Positions 8,166-16,940 of a stretch of 64,000 nucleotides of DNA are shown here, piece after piece. Source of the stretch: Pandoraea oxalativorans. Its GTDB lineage: Bacteria > Pseudomonadota > Gammaproteobacteria > Burkholderiales > Burkholderiaceae. Each line of letters opens with the position of its first letter. The first letter of the stretch is position 1. Position numbers and translations under genes: made by a program. The notes under the pieces were generated by a model. That model was not told where the DNA came from and did not search any database. It worked only from the letters and a program-made list of their open reading frames with translations. The stretch is from positions 1,488,001-1,552,000 of the forward strand of contig NZ_CP011253.3 in the NCBI RefSeq assembly GCF_000972785.3, given 5' to 3'.

Positions 8166-9530
8166 ATGCCCCGTGAAATTCGACTGAACGCCTTCGAGAT
8201 GAACTGCGTGGGTCATATCCAGCAAGGTCTGTGGACGCATCCCCGTGATCAATCCACGCGCTACAGCGAGTTGCAATACTGGGTCGACTACGCGAAGAAG
8301 CTGGAGAAGGGCCTCTTCGACGGGATGTTCTTCGCGGATGTGGTCGGCGTGTACGACGTCTATGGCGGCAACGCCGACGCTGCGCTGCGCAACGCCGTGC
8401 AAGTGCCGGTCAACGATCCGCTCATGTTGATTCCGGCCATGGCCGCCGCCACGCAGCACCTCGGCTTCGGTGTCACGGCCAACCTGACCTACGAGCAACC
8501 GTTCCTTTTTGCGCGCCGCATGTCGACACTTGATCACCTGACGGGTGGGCGCATCGGCTGGAACATCGTGACGGGCTATCTCGATAGCGCCGCGCGCGCC
8601 ATCGGCATCGAAGGGCAGATCGCGCACGACGACCGCTACGACCTGGCAGACGAGTACATGTCGCTCGTCTACAAGCTGTGGGAAGGCAGTTGGGACGACG
8701 ACGCCGTACTGGCCGACCGCGCCGGTGGCGTCTACGCCGATCCATCGAAGGTGCGCGTGATCCATCACCACGGCAAGCAATACAAGGTCGACGCGATGCA
8801 CCTGAGCGCTCCGTCGCCGCAACGTACGCCGGTGCTGTATCAGGCCGGTTCGTCGCCGCGCGGTTGCCGGTTCGCGGCCACCCACGCCGAGTGCGTCTTC
8901 GTGAACGGTCAGAAGATGGACGGCGTGAAGGAGATCGTCAACACGATCCGCGAGGAGGCTGTGAAGTACGGCCGCGAAGCGAGCGACGTCAAGGTCTTCA
9001 TGGGCGCGACGCCTATCGTCGGCCGCACCGACGCCGAGGCAAAAGAGAAGTTCGAGGAATACCGTCGTTATGTCAGCTCGGAAGGCGCGCTCGCGCACGC
9101 GGCTGCGTCGCTCGGCATCGACTTCGCCAAGTACGACATCGACGAGCCGATCGATACCGGCAAGAGTCAGGCCATCGTGTCGAACGTCACGGCCATGACG
9201 CGCGCCGCAGGTCCGCAATGGACGCGCCGCAAGCTGCTCGAACAGATGGTGCTCGGCAGCCGCCAGACGCCGTGGATCGGCTCGGCGCAGACCATTGCCG
9301 ACCAGATGATGGCGTGGAGCGAGGCGACAGGGATCGACGGCTTCAACCTCTCGCGCACCGTCGTGCCGGAGTGCTTCGAAGACGTGATCGATCTCGTGGT
9401 GCCGCTGCTGCAGGAGCGCGGCGCGTACAAGACCTCGTACGGCGACGGCACGTACCGCAAGAAGCTCTTCGGCCACGACCGTCTGCCGCAGACGCACAGC
9501 GCTGCGCAGTACCGCTCCGGCGGGAAGTAA
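8166..9530 (+). CDS. FMN-dependent monooxygenase of the NtaA/SnaA/DszA family
   Basis: The 454-residue luciferase-like protein shows the family hallmarks KKLEKGLFDGMFFADVVGVY near residue 45, THHLGFGVTANLTYEQPF-like and RRMSTLDHLTGGRIGWNIVT near residue 125, and QAGSSPRGCRFAATHAE near residue 230. Such enzymes use reduced FMN from a partner reductase, here the next gene, to oxidise amines, sulfur compounds or amides. The substrate is unknown. RiboF lyase-like activity on flavins is one possibility given ribH2 in the same cluster, but that is speculation. The ATG at 8166 follows ACAAGGAG, so the in-frame GTG-type start 39 bases upstream is rejected. Confidence 0.85.
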   Translation: MPREIRLNAFEMNCVGHIQQGLWTHPRDQSTRYSELQYWVDYAKKLEKGLFDGMFFADVVGVYDVYGGNADAALRNAVQVPVNDPLMLIPAMAAATQHLGFGVTANLTYEQPFLFARRMSTLDHLTGGRIGWNIVTGYLDSAARAIGIEGQIAHDDRYDLADEYMSLVYKLWEGSWDDDAVLADRAGGVYADPSKVRVIHHHGKQYKVDAMHLSAPSPQRTPVLYQAGSSPRGCRFAATHAECVFVNGQKMDGVKEIVNTIREEAVKYGREASDVKVFMGATPIVGRTDAEAKEKFEEYRRYVSSEGALAHAAASLGIDFAKYDIDEPIDTGKSQAIVSNVTAMTRAAGPQWTRRKLLEQMVLGSRQTPWIGSAQTIADQMMAWSEATGIDGFNLSRTVVPECFEDVIDLVVPLLQERGAYKTSYGDGTYRKKLFGHDRLPQTHSAAQYRSGGK

Positions 9531-9609
9531 GCGTTTCCGGGAAAGCGAACTGTCACGTATGCACGTTGGCACGCAGGTACGCAGGTACGTATTGAACGAG
9601 GTGAAGGAA

Positions 9610-10125
9610 ATGGACAAAAACACGGTGGACAAATCGATCTTCCGCGAAGCGATGGCTGGCCTGGGCGCTGCCGTCAACGTCATCACCACCGACGGCCCCG
9701 GCGGGCTGGCCGGATGCACGGCGTCTGCAGTATGTGCCGTCACCGACGATCCGCCCACGCTGCTCGTCTGCATCAATCGGGCGAGCCGCAACAACGCCGT
9801 GATGCGCGAGAACGCACGCCTGTGCGTGAACGTGCTGTCGGCTGACCAGCGCGACATTGCCATGCAGTTTGCGACGAAGGATCTGTCGATCGAAACGCGT
9901 TTCGCCAGCGGCGACTGGGACACCCTGCACACCGGTGCGCCGGCGCTGCAAGGTGCGGTGAGCGTCCTTGACTGCGAAGTCTCGTCGATCACCGAAGTCG
10001 GCACGCACACGGTCTTCTTCTGTGAAGTGAGGGCAGCGCGCTCGGCCGGGGCGCTCGACGGCCTGATCTATTTCGCGCGCGGCTTCCACCGCGTCGGCAT
10101 GGCCGCGCAAGCGGTCTGCGCCTGA
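9610..10125 (+). CDS. Flavin reductase (HpaC/RutF-like)
   Basis: The 171-residue protein carries the flavin reductase-like fold: FREAMAGLGAAVNVITTDGP, GCTASAVCAVTDDPPTLLVC and NAVMRENARLCVNVLS, which together form the FMN pocket, followed by GRGFHRVG-type C-terminus (FARGFHRVG). It would supply reduced FMN to the monooxygenase upstream. The ATG at 9610 is preceded by GAGGTGAAGGA and matches usual lengths; an earlier ATG at 9559 would add 17 residues. It ends 13 bases before the MFS gene. Confidence 0.87.
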   Translation: MDKNTVDKSIFREAMAGLGAAVNVITTDGPGGLAGCTASAVCAVTDDPPTLLVCINRASRNNAVMRENARLCVNVLSADQRDIAMQFATKDLSIETRFASGDWDTLHTGAPALQGAVSVLDCEVSSITEVGTHTVFFCEVRAARSAGALDGLIYFARGFHRVGMAAQAVCA

Positions 10126-10138
10126 GGACGCACTGCCC

Positions 10139-11386
10139 ATGAAGTCTTCGTCCACCCTGCGCACCCTGCGCGACCAGAGTGCACCCGACGGCAAGCTCGC
10201 TTCACTGGCGATTGTGTTGCTGGCGCAAGTGGCGGCGATGGGCGTCTGGTTTTCGTCGACAACCGCCGTCGCGCTGATCAAGCGCACGCAGGCGATTGCC
10301 TCGGGGGACGAGGCGATGCTCACCGGTGCGGTGCAACTCGGGTTCGTGATCGGCACGGTTGTATCGGCCACGCTCGCGCTGCCCGATCGCTACGACCTGC
10401 GCCGGATCTTCGCGGCGTCGGCGCTGATGGCGGCGCTCTCGACCGGTGCGCTCGCCGTGCTGCCGCCGACAGGGCCGTTGGTGATTCTGCTCCGACTGAT
10501 CACGGGCATTTGCATGGCCGGTGTCTACCCGGTCGGCATCCGCCTTGTCGCCACGTGGGCGAAAGCCGACCTCGGTTTGCTGATCGGCTTGCTGGTCGCG
10601 GCGCTCACGCTGGGCTCTGCGAGTCCGCATCTGGTAGGCGGCTTGCAAGATCTCGACTGGCGCTGGGTCTATCTCGCGGCGGCCATGCTGGCTGTGGCGT
10701 CGGGCGCGGCCATCGGTTTCGCGCAGATCGGCCCGAACATCAAGCGGGCGGCGCGCGTCGACTTCACGAAGGTCACGCAGGCGTGGCGCGACCCGGCGGT
10801 GCGGCTGGCGAACCTGGGCTATCTCGGCCACATGTGGGAGCTGTATGCCATGTGGGCGTGGCTCGGCCTGTTCCTGCAATACACGCTGCAACTGCATGGC
10901 GTGGTGGATTTCCACGAGAAGGCCGAGATGCTGACGTTTGCGGTGATCGCGTTCGGCGCGGCCGGTGCGTGGGCGGGCGGCATGCTTGCGGATCGTCTGG
11001 GGAGAACGCTCGTCACGATGGGGGCGATGGCGCTCAGCGCGACGTGTGCCGCTGTGATCGGCTGGCTGCCTGCGGCACCGCTTGCACTTGTTGTGGGTGT
11101 CGCATTCGTGTGGGGCTTCTCCGTCATTGCAGACTCGGCGCAGTTTTCAGCGGCCGTTGCGGAGCTGGCGGACCCGACGTCGGTCGGCACGCTGCTCACC
11201 GCACAGACGTGCGCCGGGTTCCTGCTCACGCTCGCCAGCATCCGGCTGGTGCCGGTGATCGTGGTGCACCTTGGTTGGCAGGGCGGCATGGGGGTACTCG
11301 CCATCGGACCCGCCCTCGGCTGTGTGGCGATGTGGCGATTGCGTCAGCACCCGGCGTCGCTGCGCATGGCCAGTGGCAAGCGATAG
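10139..11386 (+). CDS. MFS transporter
   Basis: The 415-residue protein has about twelve membrane helices and the MFS fold. The loop between helices 2 and 3 is LPDRYDLRRIF, a degenerate form of the DRxGRR motif; a better copy (ADRLGRT) occurs in the C-terminal half. It is placed between the flavin reductase and aldehyde dehydrogenase genes and probably imports the monooxygenase substrate. The substrate is not predictable. The ATG lies 13 bases after the reductase stop. Confidence 0.8.
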   Translation: MKSSSTLRTLRDQSAPDGKLASLAIVLLAQVAAMGVWFSSTTAVALIKRTQAIASGDEAMLTGAVQLGFVIGTVVSATLALPDRYDLRRIFAASALMAALSTGALAVLPPTGPLVILLRLITGICMAGVYPVGIRLVATWAKADLGLLIGLLVAALTLGSASPHLVGGLQDLDWRWVYLAAAMLAVASGAAIGFAQIGPNIKRAARVDFTKVTQAWRDPAVRLANLGYLGHMWELYAMWAWLGLFLQYTLQLHGVVDFHEKAEMLTFAVIAFGAAGAWAGGMLADRLGRTLVTMGAMALSATCAAVIGWLPAAPLALVVGVAFVWGFSVIADSAQFSAAVAELADPTSVGTLLTAQTCAGFLLTLASIRLVPVIVVHLGWQGGMGVLAIGPALGCVAMWRLRQHPASLRMASGKR

Positions 11387-11442
11387 CCCGACAGCACATG
11401 AAGCGCTTTTCTTTCGTACCGCAAGTAACCCGAGACGTTGAA

Positions 11443-12876
11443 ATGTATTCCTATCCCGATATCAAGATGCTGATCGGCGGTCAGTGGCGCGCCGCGCCCG
11501 GCCAGCCGGTGACGAATCCCTCGGAAGGCACGACCATCGGCACGGTGCCGACGGCGACGCTCACCGACCTCGACGACGCGCTGGCCGCAGCCGAGCGTGG
11601 TTTCCGTGTCTGGCGACGCACGTCGCCTGCGCAGCGCAGCGAGATCATGCTGCGTGCGATTGCGTTGCTCAAGGAACGCGTCGAAAGCATTGCGTTCGCT
11701 ATTTCGCTGGAGCAGGGCAAGACGCTGGCGCAGGCCCGCGCAGAAGTGTTGCGCGGCTGCGATCTGATGACGTGGGACGCCAACGAAGGCAAGCGTCTTT
11801 ACGGCCGCGTCATTCCCGCCGAGCCGGGCATGCGTCACACCGTGGTGCGTGAACCGCTCGGCGTAATCGCCGCCTTCACGCCGTGGAACTTCCCGATGAG
11901 TTCGCCCGCCCGCAAGGTGGGCGGCGCGCTCGCGGCGGGGTGCTCGATCATCCTCAAAGCGGCCGAAGAAACGCCCGCCGGTGCCGTCCTGATGGCTGAG
12001 GCGTTCCAGGACGCAGGTTTGCCCGATGGTGTATTCAACCTCGTGTTCGGTGACCCCGCAACGATTTCGGCGCATCTGATCGCAAGCCCCGTGGTGCGCG
12101 GCATCACGTTCACAGGTTCGACGCCGGTCGGCAAGCACCTCGCCGGGTTGAGCGCAAAGCATATGAAGCCCGCCATTCTGGAGCTGGGCGGTCATGCACC
12201 GGTCATCGTGTGCGACGACGCCGACCCGGAAGCGGCAGCGCTCGCCTGCGTCAAGGGCAAGCTCAATAACGCCGGTCAGGTGTGTGTAGCCCCCACGCGC
12301 TTGTTCGTCCATCGCAAAGTCTACGACGCCTTCACGGCAGCGTTCGCGCGCCACGGCGCGGCGATCCGCGCGGGGCATGCACTCGAATCGTCGAGCGATA
12401 TCGGCCCGGTGGTGAATCGGCGACGTCTGGATGCGCTGCATTCGCTGGTCGACGACGCCGTGGCGCGCGGCGCGCGCGTATTGTGCGGCGGCCTTCGCGC
12501 CGAAGGACCCGGCTATGTGTTTGCGTTCACCGCGCTGGCCGACGTGCCGCCTGACGCGCGCGCAATGCTCGAAGAACCGTTCGGCCCGCTGTCGCTGATC
12601 GTGCCCGTCGATAGCCTCGACGAAGCTATCGGTCGCGCCAACAGCGTGCCCTATGGGCTGGCAGGTTATGCGTTCACCCGCTCTGCGGCGAATGCCTACC
12701 GCCTCTGCGACGAACTCGAAGTCGGCAACCTCGCGATCAATCATCTAGTCTCGGCAGTCTCCGAGACCCCGTTCGGTGGCGTGAAGGACAGCGGCTACGG
12801 CAGGGAAGGGGGCACCGAGGGGCTTGAGTGCTACACGCACGTCAAGAGCATCTCGCACCTGATGGAGACGGCGTAA
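11443..12876 (+). CDS. NAD(P)-dependent aldehyde dehydrogenase (GabD-like)
   Basis: The protein shows the aldehyde dehydrogenase catalytic set: FTPWNFPMSSPARKVGGALAA (cofactor-binding Asn and Lys region), ELGGHAPVIVCDDAD (general base Glu) and NAGQVCVAP (nucleophilic Cys). It resembles succinate-semialdehyde dehydrogenases. It probably oxidises an aldehyde released by the FMN monooxygenase. The ATG at 11443 gives MYSYPDIKMLIGGQWR, the usual family start; an ATG at 11398 would add 15 residues, and neither has a strong ribosome site. The MFS stop lies 56 bases upstream. Confidence 0.88.
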   Translation: MYSYPDIKMLIGGQWRAAPGQPVTNPSEGTTIGTVPTATLTDLDDALAAAERGFRVWRRTSPAQRSEIMLRAIALLKERVESIAFAISLEQGKTLAQARAEVLRGCDLMTWDANEGKRLYGRVIPAEPGMRHTVVREPLGVIAAFTPWNFPMSSPARKVGGALAAGCSIILKAAEETPAGAVLMAEAFQDAGLPDGVFNLVFGDPATISAHLIASPVVRGITFTGSTPVGKHLAGLSAKHMKPAILELGGHAPVIVCDDADPEAAALACVKGKLNNAGQVCVAPTRLFVHRKVYDAFTAAFARHGAAIRAGHALESSSDIGPVVNRRRLDALHSLVDDAVARGARVLCGGLRAEGPGYVFAFTALADVPPDARAMLEEPFGPLSLIVPVDSLDEAIGRANSVPYGLAGYAFTRSAANAYRLCDELEVGNLAINHLVSAVSETPFGGVKDSGYGREGGTEGLECYTHVKSISHLMETA

Positions 12877-13026
12877 CCCGACGACGGATCTGTCGCGGTG
12901 AACGTACGAGACACGCTTCACCGCATACGCGACGTGCCGGACGGCGGCTATCGCACATTCGAACACTTTGAATCTGCGATGCCCTGACCGGCCCGACAAG
13001 GCAACGGGAAAAACCAGGAGACGCTC

Positions 13027-13242
13027 ATGCGGTCCATACATCTTTTAGCACTCCTACCAGTATTGGCGGTTCTGGTAGGTCCGTTTTTCGTCAACCGCGT
13101 CACGCCGTATGTGCTCGGCATGCCGTTTCTGCTGGCATGGCTGGCAGGGGCGCTCGTGCTGACGTCGATTGTGATGGCGATCATCTATTACGCTGATCGG
13201 GCGCGATTCGAGGCGGCCGACCGCGGCCAGGAAGGAGTCTGA
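13027..13242 (+). CDS. DUF3311 small membrane partner of SSS symporter
   Basis: The 71-residue protein has two membrane segments (about residues 6-24 and 34-55) and matches DUF3311, a family nearly always encoded just before sodium:solute symporters. The start follows CAGGAGACGCTC. Its stop is two bases before the symporter gene, whose partner it is presumed to be. A second DUF3311/symporter pair lies at 16761-18437. Confidence 0.8.
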   Translation: MRSIHLLALLPVLAVLVGPFFVNRVTPYVLGMPFLLAWLAGALVLTSIVMAIIYYADRARFEAADRGQEGV

Positions 13243-13244
13243 GC

Positions 13245-14720
13245 ATGAATAGCGCACTGATCTTCATCTTTCTGACCATCGTGCTGGCGCTGTTCCTTGG
13301 CATCCGCGCGCGACGTGGCAAGGACATGAGTCTGGAGCAATGGGCTGTCGGCGGTCGCGGCTTCGGCGCGGCCATTGTCTTTCTGCTGATGGCGGGCGAA
13401 ATCTACACGACGTTCGTGTTCCTTGGCGGCAGCGGGTACGCGTACGGCCACGGGGCGGGCGCGTATTACCTGCTGGGGTACGGCAGTCTGCCGTTCATCC
13501 TGTCGTACTTCCTGCTGCCGCCGATTTGGCGCTACGCGAAGGAGCGCAACCTGATTTCGCAGCCGGACTTTTTCGCGTCGAAATACAACAGTCCCGTGCT
13601 CGGTGTGCTGGTGGCCATCGTCGGCTTCGCCGCGCTGGTGCCTTACCTCGTGCTGCAACTCAAGGGCCTCGGGATCATCGTGAGCGTGTCGTCGTATTCG
13701 GCGCTCTCGTCGAATCAGGGCGTGCTGATCGGCGCGGTCGTGGTGGCGGTGTATGTGGCGCTGTCCGGCGTACACGGCTCGGCATGGACGTCGGTCGTCA
13801 AGGACGCGCTCGTCATGTTTGTCGCCGTGTTCCTGGGTCTCTATCTGCCGTATCACTACTACGGTGGCGTGGGCGACATGTTTGCAGCCATCGAGAAGGC
13901 CAAGCCTGGCTTCCTGGCGCTCAAGAACGTGGGTGAAAGCCCGGTATGGATGGTCTCCACGGTGATCCTGTCGACGCTGGGCTTCTACATGTGGCCGCAC
14001 ATGTTCATGGCGACGTACACGGCCAAGCGTGAGGAGGTGCTGCGCCGCAACGCCTTCGTGCTGCCGATCTATCAGCTCATGCTGCTGTTCATCCTCTTCG
14101 TCGGCTTCTCGGCGGTGCTCGCGGTGCCGGGGCTCACCGGTGGCGACATCGATCTGGCGTTGTTCAAGGTGTCGCTCGCGACGTTCGATCCGTGGTTCGT
14201 CGGCGTGATCGGTGCGGCCGGGATTCTGACGGCACTCGTGCCGGGTTCGATGATCCTGATGACGTCGGCCACGCTGCTCGCGAACAATGTGTACCGCCCG
14301 CTGCGTCCGCAGTCGAGCGATGCGCATGTCGCTCGCGTCGCCAAGTGGCTCGCCCCGGCGGTCATGGCGCTGGCGGTCCTGTTCACACTGGGCGGCGGTC
14401 AGACCATTGTGGCGCTGCTGCTCATGGCCTACGCACTCGTCACGCAGTTGTTCCCGGTGTTGCTGGCGAGCCTGATCGGCAAGAACCTCGTGACCCGCCC
14501 GGCGGCGTTCGCCAGCATCATCGTCGGTGAAGCGACGGTGGCGTGGGTGTCGCTCACGAAGAAGTCGGTCGCAGCCCTCTTCCCGTTCCTGCCGGACGCG
14601 CTCAAGGACCTTAACGTCGGCATCGTGGCGCTGGCGTTCAACGTGGCGACGCTGGTGGTCGTCACCCTGCTTACGCGCCGTACGGCCGCGGCTGCACAGC
14701 TCTCGGCAGACGCTTCGTAA
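13245..14720 (+). CDS. Sodium:solute symporter (SSS family)
   Basis: The 491-residue membrane protein has about thirteen helices and SSS signatures: SLEQWAVGGRGFGAAIVFLL at residues 27-46, LLGYGSLPFILSYFLLPPIW, and GLGIIVSVSSYSALSSNQG. It is the general fold of MctP/PutP carriers that couple uptake to sodium. It follows its DUF3311 partner by two bases. Location between the aldehyde dehydrogenase and ribH2 suggests uptake of a substrate or intermediate of this cluster, but the specificity is unknown. Confidence 0.88.
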   Translation: MNSALIFIFLTIVLALFLGIRARRGKDMSLEQWAVGGRGFGAAIVFLLMAGEIYTTFVFLGGSGYAYGHGAGAYYLLGYGSLPFILSYFLLPPIWRYAKERNLISQPDFFASKYNSPVLGVLVAIVGFAALVPYLVLQLKGLGIIVSVSSYSALSSNQGVLIGAVVVAVYVALSGVHGSAWTSVVKDALVMFVAVFLGLYLPYHYYGGVGDMFAAIEKAKPGFLALKNVGESPVWMVSTVILSTLGFYMWPHMFMATYTAKREEVLRRNAFVLPIYQLMLLFILFVGFSAVLAVPGLTGGDIDLALFKVSLATFDPWFVGVIGAAGILTALVPGSMILMTSATLLANNVYRPLRPQSSDAHVARVAKWLAPAVMALAVLFTLGGGQTIVALLLMAYALVTQLFPVLLASLIGKNLVTRPAAFASIIVGEATVAWVSLTKKSVAALFPFLPDALKDLNVGIVALAFNVATLVVVTLLTRRTAAAAQLSADAS

Positions 14721-14739
14721 TCCAGTCACAAGAGAAGTA

Positions 14740-14782
14740 ACGAAGGCCCGTGGCCACCTCGGAAGGGGCGGCGGGCTTTCGT
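14740..14782 (+). terminator. Hairpin between symporter and ribH2
   Basis: ACGAAGGCCCG (14740-14750) and CGGGCTTTCGT (14772-14782) form an 11-bp stem with one G-T pair around a 21-base loop. There is no T-tract, so it may be a weak terminator or attenuator. It ends 14 bases before the ribH2 start. Confidence 0.45.
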
Positions 14783-14796
14783 GCAACAGACTAGCT

Positions 14797-15285
14797 ATGA
14801 CGACTTCCCTCCATATTCATCGCATCGCGTTCGTGCAGGCTGGCTGGCATGCCGACTTGCTCGACGGTGCGCGCGACGCCTTCCAGACGCGCATGACCGA
14901 ACTGGGCGTGCCCGCAGACCGTATCCATCACTTCGATGTGCCCGGTGCGTTCGAAATTCCGTTGTTCGCGAGACGTCTCGCCAAAAGCGGCCAGTACGAC
15001 GCCATCGTCGGTGCAGCACTCGTCGTCAACGGTGGGATCTATCGTCACGAGTTCGTGGCGCAGGCCGTGGTCGATGGCCTGATGCGCGTGCAGCTCGACA
15101 CCGATGTGCCGGTGTTCTCGATGTCGCTCACGCCGCACCACTTCCATTCGCACGACGAGCACTACGGCTTTTTCGACGGGCATTTACGCCACAAGGGCCG
15201 TGAAGTGGCCGACGCCTGTGTCGGCATGCTGCTCGCGCTGGCGAACGCCGGATCCCCCACACCTACCAAGGAATCTCTGACATGA
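14797..15285 (+). CDS. ribH2: 6,7-dimethyl-8-ribityllumazine synthase, type II (RibH2)
   Basis: The 162-residue protein has the lumazine-synthase layout: AFVQAGWHADLLDGAR, then FDVPGAFEIPLFARRL, then GGIYRHEFVAQAVVDGLMRV, then SMSLTPHHFHSHDEHYGFF. The GGIYRHEF and LTPHHFH segments are those of the RibH2 type found in Brucella and Mesorhizobium rather than of the housekeeping capsid-forming enzyme. It makes the direct riboflavin precursor. No other riboflavin gene is nearby; instead it sits within a flavin-monooxygenase cluster and overlaps the M20 hydrolase gene by four bases. No clear ribosome site precedes the ATG, and a hairpin lies just upstream. Confidence 0.87.
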   Translation: MTTSLHIHRIAFVQAGWHADLLDGARDAFQTRMTELGVPADRIHHFDVPGAFEIPLFARRLAKSGQYDAIVGAALVVNGGIYRHEFVAQAVVDGLMRVQLDTDVPVFSMSLTPHHFHSHDEHYGFFDGHLRHKGREVADACVGMLLALANAGSPTPTKESLT

Positions 15286-16406
15286 CGCCTCCGAGCGATC
15301 TGGACGTATTGCTCGCCGAGGGCGACGCCGACCTGCGCACCTTGCGCCGCGAGTCGCTCGGCTACACCGTCGACCGGGGTATGGCGGGGACTGGTGTGGT
15401 GGCGAGCCTGCCGGGTGCGGACCCGTCGCGAGGCATTGTGTTGCGCGCCGACATGGATGCGCTGCCGATCCAGGAAGCGAACACGTTCTCGCACGCATCG
15501 TGTCATCACGGCGTGATGCACGCCTGCGGCCACGACGGCCACACGACGATGCTGCTCGGCGCGGCCCGCGTGCTGCGTCAGTTGCCGCAATTGCCGGGTT
15601 CGGTGCACTTCGTCTTCCAGCCGGGCGAGGAGGGCGGCGCGGGCGCGCAGAAGATGATCGACGATGGCCTGTTCGAGCGCTTCCCGACGCAAGCCGTGTT
15701 CGGCATGCACAACTGGCCGACACTGCCTGCGGGCGAGTTCGGCCTGCGCACCGGGCCGATCATGGCGGCGGGCGTTCGTTTCCGGATCACGATACGCGGG
15801 AAGGGCGCGCATGCCGCGCAGCCGCATCTGGGCCTCGATCCGATTCCGCTCGCCTGCTCGATGGTGCTGCAATGCCAGACGCTGGCCGCTCGTCACAAGG
15901 ATCCCGTCGCACCGGCGGTCGTCTCGGTGTGCATGATGCACGCGGGCGACACGGACAACGTCATCCCCGATACAGCGGAACTGCGCGGCACGATCCGCAC
16001 GCTATCGTCAGCCGTGCTGAACCAGTTGCAGGACGATATTCGCCGCATTGGCGACGGGTTGGCAGCGGGCTACGGTGCGACCATCGAGACCGAGTTCTTC
16101 CAGTACTACCCGGCGACAGTCAATACGGCGAGCGAAGCCGCGCTGTGCGAGCAAGTCATGCGCGACACGTTCGGGGATCACGCCACGCACGCCGACGTGC
16201 CGCCTAACATGACGTCCGAGGACTTCGGTTTTATGCTCGAAGCAAAGCCGGGCGCTTATGTGCTGATCGGCAACGCGCCACGTGGCGAAACCGGCGTCGG
16301 TTTGCATCATCCCGCCTACGACTTTAACGACGACATTATTCGCGACGGCGTGCGGTATTGGGTTGCACTTGCGCAGGCTTACTACGTAGGACCACGTAGA
16401 CGATAA
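15282..16406 (+). CDS. M20 amidohydrolase (hippurate hydrolase type) lacking an N-terminal segment
   Basis: The metal-binding motifs are complete: RADMDALP, HACGHDGHTTMLLGAA, FQPGEEGGAGAQ, MHNWP and the late TSEDFGFMLE. M20D enzymes hydrolyse N-acyl amino acids and similar amides. The N-terminus reads straight from DADLRTLRR to ESLGYTVDRG, whereas relatives have about 25 residues between these points, including the HPELGFEE motif. The reading frame is kept, so this looks like a clean in-frame deletion of a non-liganding segment. Activity is uncertain. The start overlaps the ribH2 stop (ATGA), implying coupled translation. Confidence 0.8.
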   Translation: MTPPSDLDVLLAEGDADLRTLRRESLGYTVDRGMAGTGVVASLPGADPSRGIVLRADMDALPIQEANTFSHASCHHGVMHACGHDGHTTMLLGAARVLRQLPQLPGSVHFVFQPGEEGGAGAQKMIDDGLFERFPTQAVFGMHNWPTLPAGEFGLRTGPIMAAGVRFRITIRGKGAHAAQPHLGLDPIPLACSMVLQCQTLAARHKDPVAPAVVSVCMMHAGDTDNVIPDTAELRGTIRTLSSAVLNQLQDDIRRIGDGLAAGYGATIETEFFQYYPATVNTASEAALCEQVMRDTFGDHATHADVPPNMTSEDFGFMLEAKPGAYVLIGNAPRGETGVGLHHPAYDFNDDIIRDGVRYWVALAQAYYVGPRRR

Positions 16407-16760
16407 TCGTCCGAAGTCAAGATTTTTTAATGCGGCAAATTCAACGCGCCTGCGTATTTTTATCCACGATGCAGGTGCGTTGTGTTTCCTGTTTCGGGCA
16501 TTATTCGTGCCTGATATTTCAATCTAAGTCCTGATGAAATCGACGCAAAAACACATAAATTTCATCGAATAAAACGGACATCGGACATGCGCGTCGGGAC
16601 AAAATGTTTCGATACGCGCAACGTCTCCTATTCTCCCTGAGACCCCACTGTTCATGGGGCTTTGCGGCGCATCGGCAAAAGCACATTCCTTCGGCTAGAG
16701 TGCATTCGAGCGTGTTTCGCGTGCGCTTTTATCGAACTAGAACAAGAGGAGACTGCTGAG
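16407..16760. other. 354-bp intergenic region
   Basis: This AT-richer stretch between the M20 gene and the second DUF3311/symporter pair contains the hairpin at 16444-16480 and a small CCCCA/TGGGG stem near 16650. No convincing ORF was seen. It probably holds the promoter of the symporter pair; AAGAGGAGA before the ATG at 16761 is that gene's ribosome site. Confidence 0.5.
16444..16480 (+). terminator. Terminator-like hairpin after the M20 gene
   Basis: ACGCGCCTGC (16444-16453) and GCAGGTGCGT (16471-16480) form a 10-bp stem with one G-T pair. It is followed by TGTGTTTCC, a weak T-rich tail. It would end the monooxygenase/ribH2 transcript. Confidence 0.5.
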
Positions 16761-16940
16761 ATGCGGTTATTGCTATTGCTGCCGTTCATCGGGTTGTTGT
16801 GGGTGCCTTTCTACAACAAAGAACTGCCGGCCCTTTGGGGATTCCCTTTCTTTTACTGGTACCAGTTTGCCTGGGTGCCGCTGACCTCGCTGCTGATCTG
16901 GCTCGTGTTTCGCGATGGTCTGAAGAAAGGGGAAGAATAA
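16761..16940 (+). CDS. DUF3311 small membrane partner of MctP-like symporter
   Basis: The 59-residue protein is two hydrophobic segments joined by a short loop (MRLLLLLPFIGLLWVPFYNK, then FYWYQFAWVPLTSLLIWLVF) and matches DUF3311. AAGAGGAGA eight bases upstream sets the ATG at 16761. The next gene starts immediately after its stop codon. It is a second, shorter relative of the protein at 13027. Confidence 0.8.
   Translation: MRLLLLLPFIGLLWVPFYNKELPALWGFPFFYWYQFAWVPLTSLLIWLVFRDGLKKGEE

Noticed and set aside
8139..10010. Long minus-strand frame opposite the monooxygenase and reductase genes
   Set aside because: It has no recognisable motif or start context and mirrors well-supported genes.
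13188..14786. Long minus-strand frame opposite the first symporter
   Set aside because: Composition is dominated by Arg, His and Gln as expected for a shadow of a membrane protein gene.
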